A stretch of 64,000 nucleotides of DNA from Schistosoma haematobium (taxonomy: Eukaryota; Platyhelminthes; Trematoda; Strigeidida; Schistosomatidae). A model generated the notes under the pieces. That model was not told where the DNA came from, did not search any database, and saw only the letters and a list, made by a program, of their open reading frames with translations. Where the stretch lies: NCBI RefSeq assembly GCF_000699445.3, contig NC_067196.1:44669806-44733805 (forward strand), given 5' to 3'. This document shows positions 25,701-37,700 of this stretch, piece by piece. The position numbers and the translations under genes are program-made. Each line of letters begins with the position of its first letter. The stretch's first letter is position 1.

Positions 25701-26032
25701 GGAAAATTTGTTACCAAGAAGACATTAAACATTTAACGAAATAATAAAAAGGGTTATTATTACTATTATTAAACATAAGATAAATAACAATGAGTTAAAT
25801 GGATTCATGATGAAATCAATTAGGATTTATAGTTAGATTGATTGATTACAAAGACTTGAAATATACATTGAAATTATTCTATTAAATAGAATATTATGTA
25901 ATCACATTATTACAAAAGTATATTAGAATTCTCATTCAATTAATACGTCCCTATACAACGAAAAAAAACTATTATTCACAACATAAATCTAAAAGAATTG
26001 GTCGAATAAAAGTATTTCGAATCACGAAAAAG

Positions 26033-26034
<2 letters not shown>
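22746..26034. other. gene-free stretch
   Basis: A long AT-rich region with no accepted feature. Minor: a TA tract at 24307-24321 and a C-rich run of about 18 bp near 25530. Confidence 0.5.

Positions 26035-26075
<41 letters not shown>
26035..26075. repeat. (TA)n microsatellite
   Basis: About 20 TA units. Confidence 0.95.
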
Positions 26076-26077
<2 letters not shown>

Positions 26078-26372
26078 AATAAAATCTATTCTATAAGAGA
26101 GTTGTTTCTATGCAATATGAAGTCGGGCAATTATCGTTTTGTTGGGTGGTCACACTTATTTTACTAAACGAACTCGTGCATTATTCGTTCAACAATGTAT
26201 TGTATTTTTAATATCATGACTAGTCAGTCTTTTGAAGATACTGATTATGTTAGAAGCTAAAGAAAGATGGGCTTTCACTGAAGCAAATAAATAAACTCAT
26301 CTTGTATTGTTTGTTTGATAATTAGGACAGTAAATAATCAGAATCTAATTGACATACATACATCCAGTGAAT

Positions 26373-26880
26373 ATTGCCTCAGTATTGTCTCAAATCACAA
26401 GCAATGTAAGCAAAGATGGGTGATGGATAGCAGTGGAATCTAAGACGCCTGTTTCGTCCTATTTAAGACTTATCAGATGGATGTACCTACATCCCAGATT
26501 TGTTGTTCGCTTCGGGACTCGAACCCAGTACCGTTCATTTCAAACAAAATCGCGTTATATACTTAACTACTGAGACCTGATAGCCACTAGCTTCTGTAAT
26601 GGAGTCAAGTTTAAGTTTAATTTGCATTAGTTGTTTGAATCTTCCCATTGATGCTTAGGACTGTAGATGATCATTCTCTTAGTGGCATTTGTACATCCTG
26701 TACGGACTCATTAGCTAAGTGGATAACGTGATGTTGTTTGGGGCGACTGGCACTGGGTTCGAGTTCCAGAGTAAACATCAACTCTGGAATACAGATAAAC
26801 CCAAGTGACGAGTTCCAAATAGGACGAAATGCTCGTCCTTGATTCCACTACAAGCCATCATATATCTTTGTTTATAACTA
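26373..26880. mobile_element. family A (Sm-alpha-like) repeats, head-to-head inverted pair
   Basis: The minus-strand unit (26373-26695) begins with the inverted start of a following unit (GCCTCAGTATTGTCTCAAATC, CACAAGC). It continues through the 3' tip, hammerhead (core CTGATAA, G8 changed), B box, A box and leader. At about 26700 the sequence turns into a plus-strand unit with A box (TAGCTAAGTGG), B box (GGTTCGAGTTCC), hammerhead (core GTGACGA, C3 changed) and 3' end ATATCTTTGTTTA. Both outer ends are 3' ends. Confidence 0.88.
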
Positions 26881-27372
26881 AATAAGCGTTCTTCATAATG
26901 ATCATTATTTCGCAAATGAAGCATTTTATTGATAAATAAGTAAATAGATTAAATGAATAAATTCATACTATATAAAATGTGTCAATTATCCCAATATACA
27001 TAATAAACCTATTCTGAATAGTTAACATTGGAATAAATTATAAGCAATACTGAACACCCTTTATGATTAGGTTTTTAAACTAAATTTACCCAAACCAACA
27101 TTGAATATTAGTTTAATATTTTTTTACCAAGATTATTCCTGCATAATGAAAGTAAAACCATTAGCTTAATATAAATGTCAGGTGGTTAGTTATAAAATGA
27201 AACGTTATTTATCAACAATAACTCATAATGAAAACAAATAAATAACGGTAAATCCATATGATATGTTATTAATATATTCTATAAGACTAAAACCATTTTA
27301 AAGTAGAATAATTCATTTTCTGTAAAAATTTAATGTGTAAAAGTTCCAAAGTAACAAAAATTAACTAATCTC

Positions 27373-27782
27373 TGTTGGGGACGTTAGATCTCCAGAACTC
27401 ACTTAGGAAAGGACTTAATTTTGTAATTTATTTGGAAAATATGAACTTCTTTGATTCGCGCCAAAGGCGCTCTTGTCACCCTCATATCGTATTTCCCACT
27501 GGGCGATATCTTAATGCTGTTGGTCCGTTGCGTCTTTTAGTATGTTATTTGGTAACTCTCCCGAAGGACGATTTTGCACTGTATATATACGTTTTGAATT
27601 GTGTTTGTTGGTATCGCTCGTTTTTGGCTGTTTTGCAGAATATACTTCCCATTCCAAGTTTGGACTTCTCCTTCTAGTTAGTGGGGCTGGGACACATCAA
27701 TAGCTAGCTTACTGGTCTTTGGTCACCGAGTATTGTTGGCGTTCGCCGATTATGTGAACTCGTGATAGCTTCAAACCTAGCA
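27373..27782 (+). mobile_element. solo LTR of an LTR retrotransposon
   Basis: The 410-bp block starts TGTTGGGGACG and ends CCTAGCA, so it has TG...CA termini with short imperfect inversion (TGTTGGG / TGCTAGG). It is flanked by a perfect 5-bp duplication ATCTC (27368-27372 and 27783-27787). A TATATATA box lies at about 27580-27587, supporting the plus orientation. Base composition is clearly less AT-rich than the flanks. No internal gag/pol sequence is present, so recombination between LTRs is inferred. The family is not identified. The 100-codon open frame inside is incidental. Confidence 0.8.
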
Positions 27783-28171
27783 ATCTCATTGATTGTATTC
27801 ATAATATTATTAGGTTATAAGTACCACACTAAATGTTGACTATAGTAAAACATTCTGTTGTATTATTGAAAATTCTAAACAATATTACATAATTTGATAA
27901 TGTTGTAATCAATTAACCATCAACAGGTTTGAAATATGTAATTGTTTCTTTCTATTAGAAAATAAGTGCTTTTTTGTTTTAATTAGATTATAATCATTCT
28001 GACAACCTCTTCGAATTGTATACTGGAACAATTGTTTTACATTTACTTCTGATGGTGGATGCCAAATATTAAAAAAACAGTCCAATCAACAGAACATTTT
28101 ATAATTAATAAATAAACAATTTTTAAGTTATATGGAACACTTGATAAACTTTGATAACTATGAGATGCGTA

Positions 28172-28500
28172 TTATTATCAGAGAGCAGTTTTGTGGAGAT
28201 CGTAGTAATTTAATAATTAAAGCTAGACCATAATGGAGAACCTGGGGACACTGGACGGTCATTTCGTACTAGTATGGGACTCATCAGTATTGGTGGTCTA
28301 GCTTTAACTGACTTATGAATTCAACTATTAAAGTACTAATATCTGCAAAAAGCCCCTTTCTGTTCGAATCCCGCGAACGGGATCATGGATGCGCACTGTT
28401 GGGGAGTCCCATACTACAACGAAACGGTCATCTGGTTCTTCCAGGTTTTCTATGATGGTTTAACTTTAATTGACGCAATAATTCAATTATTAAAATGTAT
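28172..28500. mobile_element. family B repeats, inverted composite plus tandem piece
   Basis: The minus-strand 3' tip and hammerhead (28172-28290) are followed by a plus-strand 3' segment (28291-28358). A further plus-strand piece (28359-28500) starts within the B box (TTCGAATCCCGCGAACGGG), carries a mutated hammerhead (TTGGGGA) and ends with the 3' segment. The order is minus, plus, plus, with 3' ends outermost. Confidence 0.8.
28246..28291 (-). ncRNA. family B hammerhead motif, core intact, weak stem II
   Basis: On the minus strand CTGATGA and GAAA are present with a GUC cleavage triplet. Stem II (GTCC.../...GTAC) has a mismatch and stem III is imperfect. Probably weak or inactive. Confidence 0.5.
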
Positions 28501-29287
28501 ATTATTTGTTTATAACTTATCATAAAGTCGGCTTATTTATTTTTCTTTCTACCCAAACAGATTGACTCCATATAGTATGTCAATCAACTTTAACTATTAG
28601 GTCTTATGTAAAATATATTTATTAAATGAATATAAAATATGAAATAAACTAAAGACAATTCTATGGAAATTCACATTTTATATAATAACTGTTACAAATA
28701 TTGAAGTTGCCGATATACTTTCTTTAGTTAATACATATACATCTATACAATGAAATTTAATTCTTAATTACTCTTGTAAACGTCATTTAAACTTTTAGAA
28801 GAAAAAATTTCCCCTTTAATTGTTTTCATTATAATGATCCACTAATTCAATATTAATAACTATGCAGATAAATTGTTCTTAAGTAAACAAAGATTCAATT
28901 ATTTGAAGGTATACAATGTACTTTTATCTTCACATGGCCTATTTTTTCACACCTACTTACAGAAATAAATCACAGGCTCTGTTTGACAAAACAAAAAAAC
29001 TGATGATTTTGTTTCAATACAGAACGAAACGACTATTTATATAAAAAAGCCTTTGGTAACTCATGTAATTTTATTTGATAAAGTATGATTCAACGTTTTA
29101 TTAAAAACTTAGCTATACTTTACAGATCCTAAGAATAAGTTTCCAACCTTTGAGTAATTAACGATTCTTAATTTTTTTCAAAGATGTTATTAAAATATTA
29201 GAAATACGTTAAGATAAATCTTTTATATGTTGATGAAGTTGAAACTAAAACTTTATTATTGGTCATGAATTTTATTAGCTAACGTGA
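28501..29287. other. gene-free stretch
   Basis: Nothing recognised. Confidence 0.5.
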
Positions 29288-29680
29288 TGATACCGCTTAT
29301 TTGATAACAGAGACTTATCGACCGGATCAGTGACGCATAAAACCCGACCAAGCAGTCTATAGACTTTATTGGTCCCGCTTCCTGCCTAATCTTGCCTGTT
29401 GAGACTACAACACGAATCTCAGCATCTGCGATAAAAAATTATATATTTCAAGTATACTGGGTTTATATACAAACCAAACACATCACATCATATCATGAGA
29501 TAGAAAATAACATTTTTATAAGATCTAGCCAAAAGTGGATATAAATATTGGAGACTGTAATTAATAGACCGGATATAACTCACGAATAGTAAATCGTTTG
29601 ATAATAATTCATAAGTCAAAATTAAGCTTATAATAAGTGAAACATGAATATGCATAATTTAGCTAATTAACAATTATACA
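29288..29680 (-). mobile_element. LTR-like dispersed repeat, copy 2
   Basis: Reverse-complement partner of 13434-13817. On the plus strand it starts TGATACC and ends TTATACA, compatible with TG...CA ends. The flanking 5-mers (CGTGA and ATAAA) do not match, so no target duplication is visible. The TATATAAA box of the partner is conserved here on the minus strand. Confidence 0.5.
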
Positions 29681-31529
29681 ATAAAAATATATACATCGTA
29701 TTGGACCATGAATAGTTCTCACAGTTACTAATGATAATTCTCTTAGGGGTATAACATTTTTATGGCAGTAAATACTTCTTGACTGTAAGCATTCATACAA
29801 CAAATTTGCTGTGTAATTAACAATATGTAATTTGAGCCGCGAAACCCCCTGTAGTTTATAGCAATAAGCAATCTGTGTTGCTAAAACTCCAGAAGTATTA
29901 CGAATGTAACTGTCTTGATTTGACATTTCATGTGTTTTTTTAAATTATGATAAACACAAAATAATTGGTGTACAAAAATGGCTATCAGTACAAACGTTTA
30001 CCCACCGGAAGAAGTACTGAAAACAAAGTTATACTGAATCTTTTTTCATCCTTGTGTGAAGATCATTATTAGGAATATCCATATTGATGAAGTGGACTGA
30101 ATTGAGAACTTTCAAACCCTGTGAAGACAGTGAGATTTGTATTGAAATCGCTATCCATCGGATAACGATTACATTGCCTTACAAACTCATTAATTATGTA
30201 AATAGTGGTTTTTTAAAATAATGGCATAATCACTTTGTGATTCCAGAATGCTCATTGTTATACAATTATAAATTCAGGTGATAATAATGTTTAGCAAATT
30301 CTCGTTTACAATGTTACTGTACTTGATGTAAGTTTATGATATGATTTAAAGTGTGAAGCGTTACCATAGATTTACCACTCTGAAATGTGTCAGTAACTTA
30401 TTTTAACCAAGAAGAATTACATACTCTATTTTCTTTACATATATGTAATATATACGATGATTTATTGAATGTGTTAAACATAATTATTTCTGAATCTTAT
30501 TAGCTTATATTACACTTTCAAGTATCCGAACAAATTCTAAGAATGAAAGTGATATTTATGTTTCCTAAATTTTGTTATACATCAAATAAGCATAAAACAT
30601 TTATACAACAAAATGAAGATAACCATTGTAACAATGACATATATTATTGCCACAATAAAAATAAATCACTGACAATAAGATCAAAAAAATTGATCTTATA
30701 AATCATAATTTGTTATTCTTTACATAAAATAGCTCTGTATATATCATTAACTGTTTTTTATAGTTTGTTGACAAATACCTTCAATTCACTTGGGAACAAT
30801 CAAATATGATGGTACTATCTGGCGTACTGTTTTTCATGTTTAACATTTTGAAATGAAGTAAATTTTATAATTTCAAATGAAATGAAACACCATATATAAC
30901 TATGATGTCATTTACAGCATACATTATTCTCTTCAATTATGACCAAAGTATTAATTGTTATTTAATATATTACATAATACTAAAAAGGTTATTTCACTGA
31001 TATAAATCGCACACTAATGACAAGTAAAGTGCTGATGGCTATTTACTCTCGTTATATTCAATATTTCTTTTAAATAACTGATTTGTGTGTGTACAGCATA
31101 CAGAAATGTTTTTCATTTACTGGTATATATTTAAGAAAATTAACTGTAACTATTTAGTTTGATATTGTCTACATTCACTTTTGTTTATACTACTTAATTG
31201 AATTATCTTAATTTAATGTTTATGTAAAATGAATAGTGAATGATTGAATGTTAGATTTTTTTTCAAATGATAAATGTATAAGTCATTATTGACTAGCAAT
31301 TAAAACTGAAAGTTTTTTTATTAATGCATTTCAGTAAAACGAAACTATCTCTATCACGAATTTCATGTGTGTCATTCAAATTTTCAAAGTTGAATTGTTA
31401 TACTTACCATTAAAAAATAAAACTATCAGGCTACATAATAATACCTTTAATTTATTTAAATTTCTTACAAAAATATGATGAAGATACAATAACTAAAGAA
31501 TCATATACTAGTATAAGGGTTGTAGAGTT
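29681..31529. other. gene-free stretch
   Basis: AT-rich, nothing recognised. The minus-strand open frame at 29663-29926 has no support. Confidence 0.5.
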
Positions 31530-31728
31530 TATTAAATTTTTGATTGAGATCATGAGTCAATTGATGTTAGACCACTTTTGGAAACCTGGAAGCACTGGAC
31601 AGCCATTTCGTCCTATTTTGGGACTTCTAAGCAGTGCGCATCCACGACCTCGCTTGCGGGATTCGAACCCAGGGCCTTCGGTCTCGCGCGCGAACGCTTA
31701 ACCTACTGAACCACTGAGACATACATAG
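31530..31728 (-). mobile_element. family B hammerhead repeat, minus strand, leader missing
   Basis: 3' segment, hammerhead remnant (core CTTAGAA; GAAA kept), B box (GGTTCGAATCC) and A-box region are in order on the minus strand. The upstream leader of full copies is replaced by unrelated sequence, so it is 5'-truncated. Confidence 0.85.
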
Positions 31729-31954
31729 AACGAGTTCAAGATTGCTACTTTATTTTGCTTATGATGTAGCTTATATTTATCAAGGAGAAAATAACATATC
31801 ACGAACATATTTTGTTGAATTATTCTTACTCTTCTATAAATTCATAATTTTATTATCACTAAGATGGACCGGACATGCATGTCATTGATCAATACTTAAT
31901 GACCGATAAATTGTAAAAAGCTTGCAGTGGTTGATCCGTAACCACGAGCAGTAT

Positions 31955-32160
31955 CTATTCTTATGTAGTAAATATTCATCATTGGTGTTGCAGAAAAGGT
32001 ATTTCTTTACCGTTGTCACCCCTCATGGAAAAGCATAGGCCGTTCATCAGCATTATAATTTGAACTTTGTCAAGCCCATGCTAAACTCACCTTCTTTACC
32101 CGAGCTTATAGCCGGCAGTAAAGCTAGAAGAGCTAAAAGGGGAGTTTGTAGAAAAGGTAA
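31955..32160 (-). pseudogene. RTE retrotransposon 5' end fragment, antisense
   Basis: Read on the minus strand the part 32060-32160 resembles the 5' leader of the element at 60740 (TAGCTCTTC, TACTGCCGG, AAGCTCGGGTAAAG, TTTAGCATGGG). The part 31955-32060 is less AT-rich but its relation is uncertain. Confidence 0.55.
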
Positions 32161-33009
32161 ATTACTTATAATCTCATCTTGGTCTGACTAAAATGCAGCA
32201 AAAAATAAAATACAATACAAATGAATAAGTTTAAACACATAACTGAGCAGACTTAAAGAAATCTTTCTTATTATATGTAAGCATTGTTTAAATTTACGTG
32301 ATAAGTATAGCTTAACAGTAAACAAGTGATTTTGAAATATAATAATTTCTCAACCGTTTAATTACTGCTTGCTGTTGAAGTTAATGATAATCCAAATACA
32401 ATGGATAGATTTTCTGATAGTTAATTTACATTGCCATTGATTTTAGTTATGATTCAACTTCATTCACAAGATTCCAACCAGGAAACATCTCAGAAACACT
32501 GTATAATTGTCCAAGTTTACTATAACATTATATGTATAGTCTCTAACAGAATATAACAATATCTATCCAAACATTAATTCACCTTGAATGTCAATTGCAT
32601 AAATTTAAACACAGAAATTGTTTATTATCTTTTATCTAAATAAACTGTTACTTAGTACTTTGAATAAACAATCAAAAACAGTTCGATTTCCATAAAAACA
32701 CACACTTAAAGTGTTTTATTTATGTTTGTTTTAAAAAAATTTTTATATTGACGTTTTAATCATTCAAATGTCAAAACAGAACTGGGTCATTCCATCATTT
32801 AATAAATATAAATTTATATATTTTCTGGTGATAATAATAATGATGTTAGATGTTTGATAATGAAATGGTCTATATAGAAACGCAAAGGAAATTTATTCAC
32901 AACACTGAAGGGTTTGAACAGTCCCAGTAAAAAATAATTTTTAAAAATACGTTATAATCTTATTAAGGTCAACGATTGAGGTTAATTTTAAATGAAAACA
33001 CCAGTTTTT
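32161..33009. other. gene-free stretch
   Basis: Nothing recognised. Confidence 0.5.
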
Positions 33010-33225
33010 TATCAGAATGGGTTTTGTGAAGATTTTTAGAAACTTCCCTGGTTGAAATCATGAGTCAATTGAAGCTAGACCACTATGGAAAACCTGGAAG
33101 CACTGGACGGGGGGAACGTGGATGCACACTGCTGAGGAGTCCCATACTGGGACGAAACGGCCGTCCATTGCTTCCAGGTTTTCCATAGTGGTCTAGCTTC
33201 AATTGACTCATGATTCCAACCACTT
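33010..33225. mobile_element. family B repeat, near-perfect inverted composite around a hammerhead
   Basis: Minus-strand 3' segment at 33018-33110 and plus-strand hammerhead plus 3' segment at 33113-33225. The arms 33052-33110 and 33159-33219 are almost identical when inverted, so this looks recent. The plus half lacks the tRNA-like head. Both outer ends are the 3' side of the repeat. The open frame read across it (33075-33275, minus) is incidental. Confidence 0.85.
33124..33171 (+). ncRNA. family B hammerhead motif, core intact
   Basis: CTGAGGA, a 5-bp stem II (GTCCC/GGGAC, loop ATACT), GAAA, self-complementary stem III (ACGGCCGT) and a GUC cleavage triplet. Stem I (GCACACTG / CATTGC) has one mismatch relative to the consensus pairing. 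This is the best-preserved ribozyme in the window. Because stem III has no loop, it may work better as a dimer. Confidence 0.75.
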
Positions 33226-34461
33226 TTTTCTTTGAAAAAAAAATAAATAAACGAATTCAAAATTGAATAGCTCACTATGATTAAAACAATAATCAGTGAT
33301 GTTTTGTAGACATGTATATATGATCAACTTTAAAAGAATTTTCTATGATATTATATAATTCATTTATGTAAATACATATTTGACATGTCGAAAGTTAACA
33401 TTAACTATCTTTAACTCACAAGATGGTTATTGATAGAAATAGCAGTTATACATATTTACTATACTCTGACGTACAAACATAATTGTATCAAGTTTTTTTA
33501 TAAAAAAAGTAGCAAGTGACTTTTAGTAAAAAGAGAGATTTTAACCGTATGCTAGTATAAAATGGGTGATATTAAAAATCTCTCCTCGACGTTGTCAAGG
33601 ACAGAGTGAATGTTTACCATCATCTAGTGATTGTTACTAATTTTACTATAATAATTGAATTGTACATCATTATGACAATTTTTATATATTTCATTGGTGA
33701 ATAACAACTCGAATAGACTACTGTCACAACGTTAGTAGATTGTATAACATACCATAATTATTCAAAATTATTGTTTGAGATCTTGTATAAGTGATAAAAT
33801 GTATAAAATAAATCTTGTATTCAATAATAAAAAGAATGCAAAATATCAAATTTACATTTATGACAATATATTTTCCAGTGAAATCCCCCGTTGTTAATGC
33901 CGAAAATAACTCACAAGTACATAAATAATCATCTAATAATTTACCACTAAACTTATCATTAGTTTACAACTATCACAATTAAAATGATAGGCCATCATGT
34001 TTATATGCATCAGCTCTAGCATTTGTTTAAGATCATCCGTATAATTGAATACCTAACAAAATGAAGTCACTTATCAAGTTATTAATTTCTCTGAATACAT
34101 CATTAAAACGTCCCTTAAAGTCTTAAAATTTCAAAATATTATAATCGCTCTTAAATTTTAATAAACTCGTAAGGAATTCTACGTCAGGTTGAAGAAACTA
34201 ATTCATGACCCATCTTTTATAGAGAATATTTCATATCACATATTTCAATTAAATACTAATCTTCATATTTGATCCTGAAAAAAATGTCATGATCAAAAGA
34301 ATATAGCCCATAGATTCAAGATACATTTTTAAAAATCAGTAACTTCACAATCAATGAAAGTATTCATATAATTTGTATTCATTCGAATGTACAGCATGTT
34401 CATATTACAACAAAACATAAATTTAATCATTATATTTGTTTACTTATTGAATATATATTAT
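33226..34461. other. gene-free stretch
   Basis: Nothing recognised. Confidence 0.5.
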
Positions 34462-34721
34462 CAGAAGGGGGCTTCTGTGAGTCAATTAAATCTAGACCAC
34501 CATGAAAAACCTAGAAGTACTGGATAACCTGTTCGTTCTAGTATAAGACTTCTCAAAAGTGTGCATCCATGATCCCGCTCGCGGGATTCCAATCTAGGAC
34601 CTTTGGTCTTGCGTGAGGGTGCTTAACCTCTAGACCACTGAGCCTACATTCAACAGTGTTATTATATAACTTTAATCATTTCACGGTATTGCACTACCGT
34701 CCACCATTGTCTTGAGTGAGT

Positions 34722-34722
<1 letters not shown>
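34462..34722 (-). mobile_element. family B hammerhead repeat, minus strand
   Basis: 3' tip (ATCAGAAGGGGG), hammerhead remnant (core TTGAGAA, GAAC), degenerate B box, A box (TCTAGAGGTTAAGC on the minus strand) and part of the leader. It is cut off at the adjoining TA tract. Confidence 0.8.

Positions 34723-34723
<1 letters not shown>

Positions 34724-34765
<42 letters not shown>
34724..34765. repeat. (TA)n microsatellite
   Basis: About 21 TA units abutting the truncated family B copy. Confidence 0.95.
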
Positions 34766-34767
<2 letters not shown>

Positions 34768-37700
34768 TGTAGTCACATATGACTTTATAAACATGTAAAA
34801 AATAATATTTCGCAACTTAAATTTTTCCTATGAAACCCTCTATTGATTCACTATATTCTATAATAATTGTAATGACTAAAATAAATAACTTGGATTAAAT
34901 CAATATCAGTAACTTAGTTTCCATGAAGAAGTGGTCATTTCTAAACATATCAAATTTCCAATTCTGAAATTAATTATATCAAATATTTAAGTAGTCTGAA
35001 CTTATACCTTTTTTTAAATTAAACCTAACATTGTTTCCATTTTATGTGATATGTTAGCACGGACATTGACATTTCATTATCAATATAACTACAAAACATT
35101 TAGCTATTATTTTGCTTTAATCTCAAAAGAAATCTGTGTTTATTCTGATCATACAATGACAATTTGACAGAATCAAGTTTTAGGATCAAAATATAACAGA
35201 TTAAACTAACTGTTTACTCATGAAACACACAATCAATAGGTTTCAAATTATATATCGTTTTTTAGCATCTTTATAAAAAAAATTGACTGGATAAAATGTC
35301 CTAAAAATTTAGATAACAAAAGGGGTGTTTTATAATGTTTAGTGAAAAACAAAATATAAAACAATTTTCAGAATCTAGATTTATTTCTTTAATGTCCAGA
35401 ACATGGATTTGATATTTGTAATTTATTACTTTGAACAGATAAATAAAAATTTGTATGAGAATGAGATAGAATGTAGTTCAATAAACATATTAGTAGTACA
35501 ACTCATTAAACCAATGCACCATTTAAAATAATACAACGAGAAATGTTGACTGTGTTATGATCTGTCAGAATGTATAAAAGTAAACTAAAAGATTTAGTTT
35601 CTTTATTAATATTATCATTAATTAATTATCATGGTTATTGATGGCTTTATTTAATCTTGTTTATTTTTACATTATGGGATTCTAAGAGCAAACGATAATC
35701 TATCTGTGTAGATTGGTGTAATTTTTAAACGGATTTTTCTATTTGCTTGAAATGTTTATACCAGATTATCAGGCAAAACGTTGGATTTGCCTCGAATTTA
35801 TTCGGTGAGATTTTAGAAATACATTTTTCGCAATAATTCAATTGTAGTTAGGGAACGATTGAAATTCATGATTTAGGAGTCAGTTGTTTAATCAAAGTAC
35901 AAAACGCATCAACAAAGCCTTCTAATTCTGATTAGCAATTGTGCTGGGATGAACTCTTGATATTCATGCTCTGTATCGTGAGGATAATGACTAGCTAATG
36001 ACACCGAATGATTCCAACAGCACGCTTTGTATTTAATGAAGTCGAAAATGTGATCAATCTGAGGTCAAATCAGTAATTTTAAAGTAAACGTTTCATTTTG
36101 AGATATGAAGTTCATTGAGTCCCGGCATGGCCGAGGTCGTTCATTACTGATGATCAATAAAAAAGAGCAACCGTCCAGAAGAGAAGTTTCCTAATTAATA
36201 TCGATCAATAAAGCAAGCTATTTATCCCTTTATGTTGTAATTAATTAAACGAAAGCAAACTATTTTATATATTTATCAATATGTAAACAAGAAAATCTAT
36301 ACGAGATAGGCGATAATTTATTGCTATGAAGACTGTTACGAGCATTTCGGTACATAAACTATAGGTAATTATGTCTTGGTTTAGAATATCATAAATGCAT
36401 TTGGTATAAATTAATCATACAGTATTTGACACTGTAGTCTGCTATAAATCACATTTATTTCTGTCATATATCGTTTAATAATTTATCTAATATGCAGTAT
36501 ACTGCTGAAGTTTCGAATTAAAACACCAGTTTCTTTAATGATACACGATTGGTAATATATCTTTATTTTTATTTGCACTTTTATATTAAGAAAAGTGACT
36601 AAAAACTGCTGCGTGTTGTAAGTAGAAAGATTCATTTCTATTGTTTGAAGATGGATGCTTGATGAACAAAACTTTTGAAACATTCTGTTTGTCAAATAAA
36701 TAGATACTCCTGAAGGTCAAACATAATTTATTATGCAATTATCTATCACAAATGCCATACAAGACAACAGAAATTCTCCGAATAGCTTAAGAAACGAAGA
36801 TATCAAGGTACTGGCCTCATATCAGAGACCCGAAGCATTGACCACATTAGACTAATATATATTAAGTTCTTATATCGTCGACAAAATGTTAAAATCTTGT
36901 AAGAATAGTTTTAAACAAATAACATACAGCTCGTATATTTATTAAGAGTAACAATAATACATTACAATATTAAAAACAAAGTTTAATTTAAAAATACTTT
37001 CATACAAAGTTTTATATTCGTGAATTGTTCTATGACAAATATATCAGATATTTGCCAATTCTAGGTAGTAAAAAAAAACACAACAACAATACAATAACTG
37101 GTACTCTAACTAAATGTAGTTTGATTATATACATGATGATAAGCAAATAGTTACTATGTAGACAATTACAATTGTTAGATTAATGGATAGATAAATATGA
37201 GAGACAAATTACTCAAATGTATCATATAATAAAATTAATTGTTTATTATGAATGATTGTATAAAACGAACACAATGTTTACATTAGATTCTTGTTTTTTT
37301 TTCTCTTTCAAATATAAACCATTAAACAGTTTGTCAAGAAACTAGGCGTAAACGCTTTCATCAAATTATTACACTGAACATTCTTTAACTACATTATCAA
37401 GTAATGCTAATTCATAAGTAAATACGTATTTTAGATTGTTCATTTGTGTATATACAAATGTTTATGATGAATATTTGAAAAGACGTTTACTAGTTAAATC
37501 AATTCCATTTTATTACTATTAAATTATGATGTTACTTAAAAAAGATCATTTTAAGTAGAAACTAAGTTAGTTACTTACATAAATGATTTGTGTTATTGTA
37601 TCTTTTATCTTCAAAGTGAGCTTCATCATACTTTAAATGAAAATTTTAAAAATGCCTCTAATCAAATATACCTATTTGATATTTATATAAACTACTTATA

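Noticed and set aside
27375..27677. 100-codon open frame with TTG start
   Set aside because: Inside the solo LTR; LTRs rarely code and no homology is recognised.
36121..36180. Pol III A-box-like GGCATGGCCGAGG
   Set aside because: No B box at the right distance and no repeat relatives in the window.
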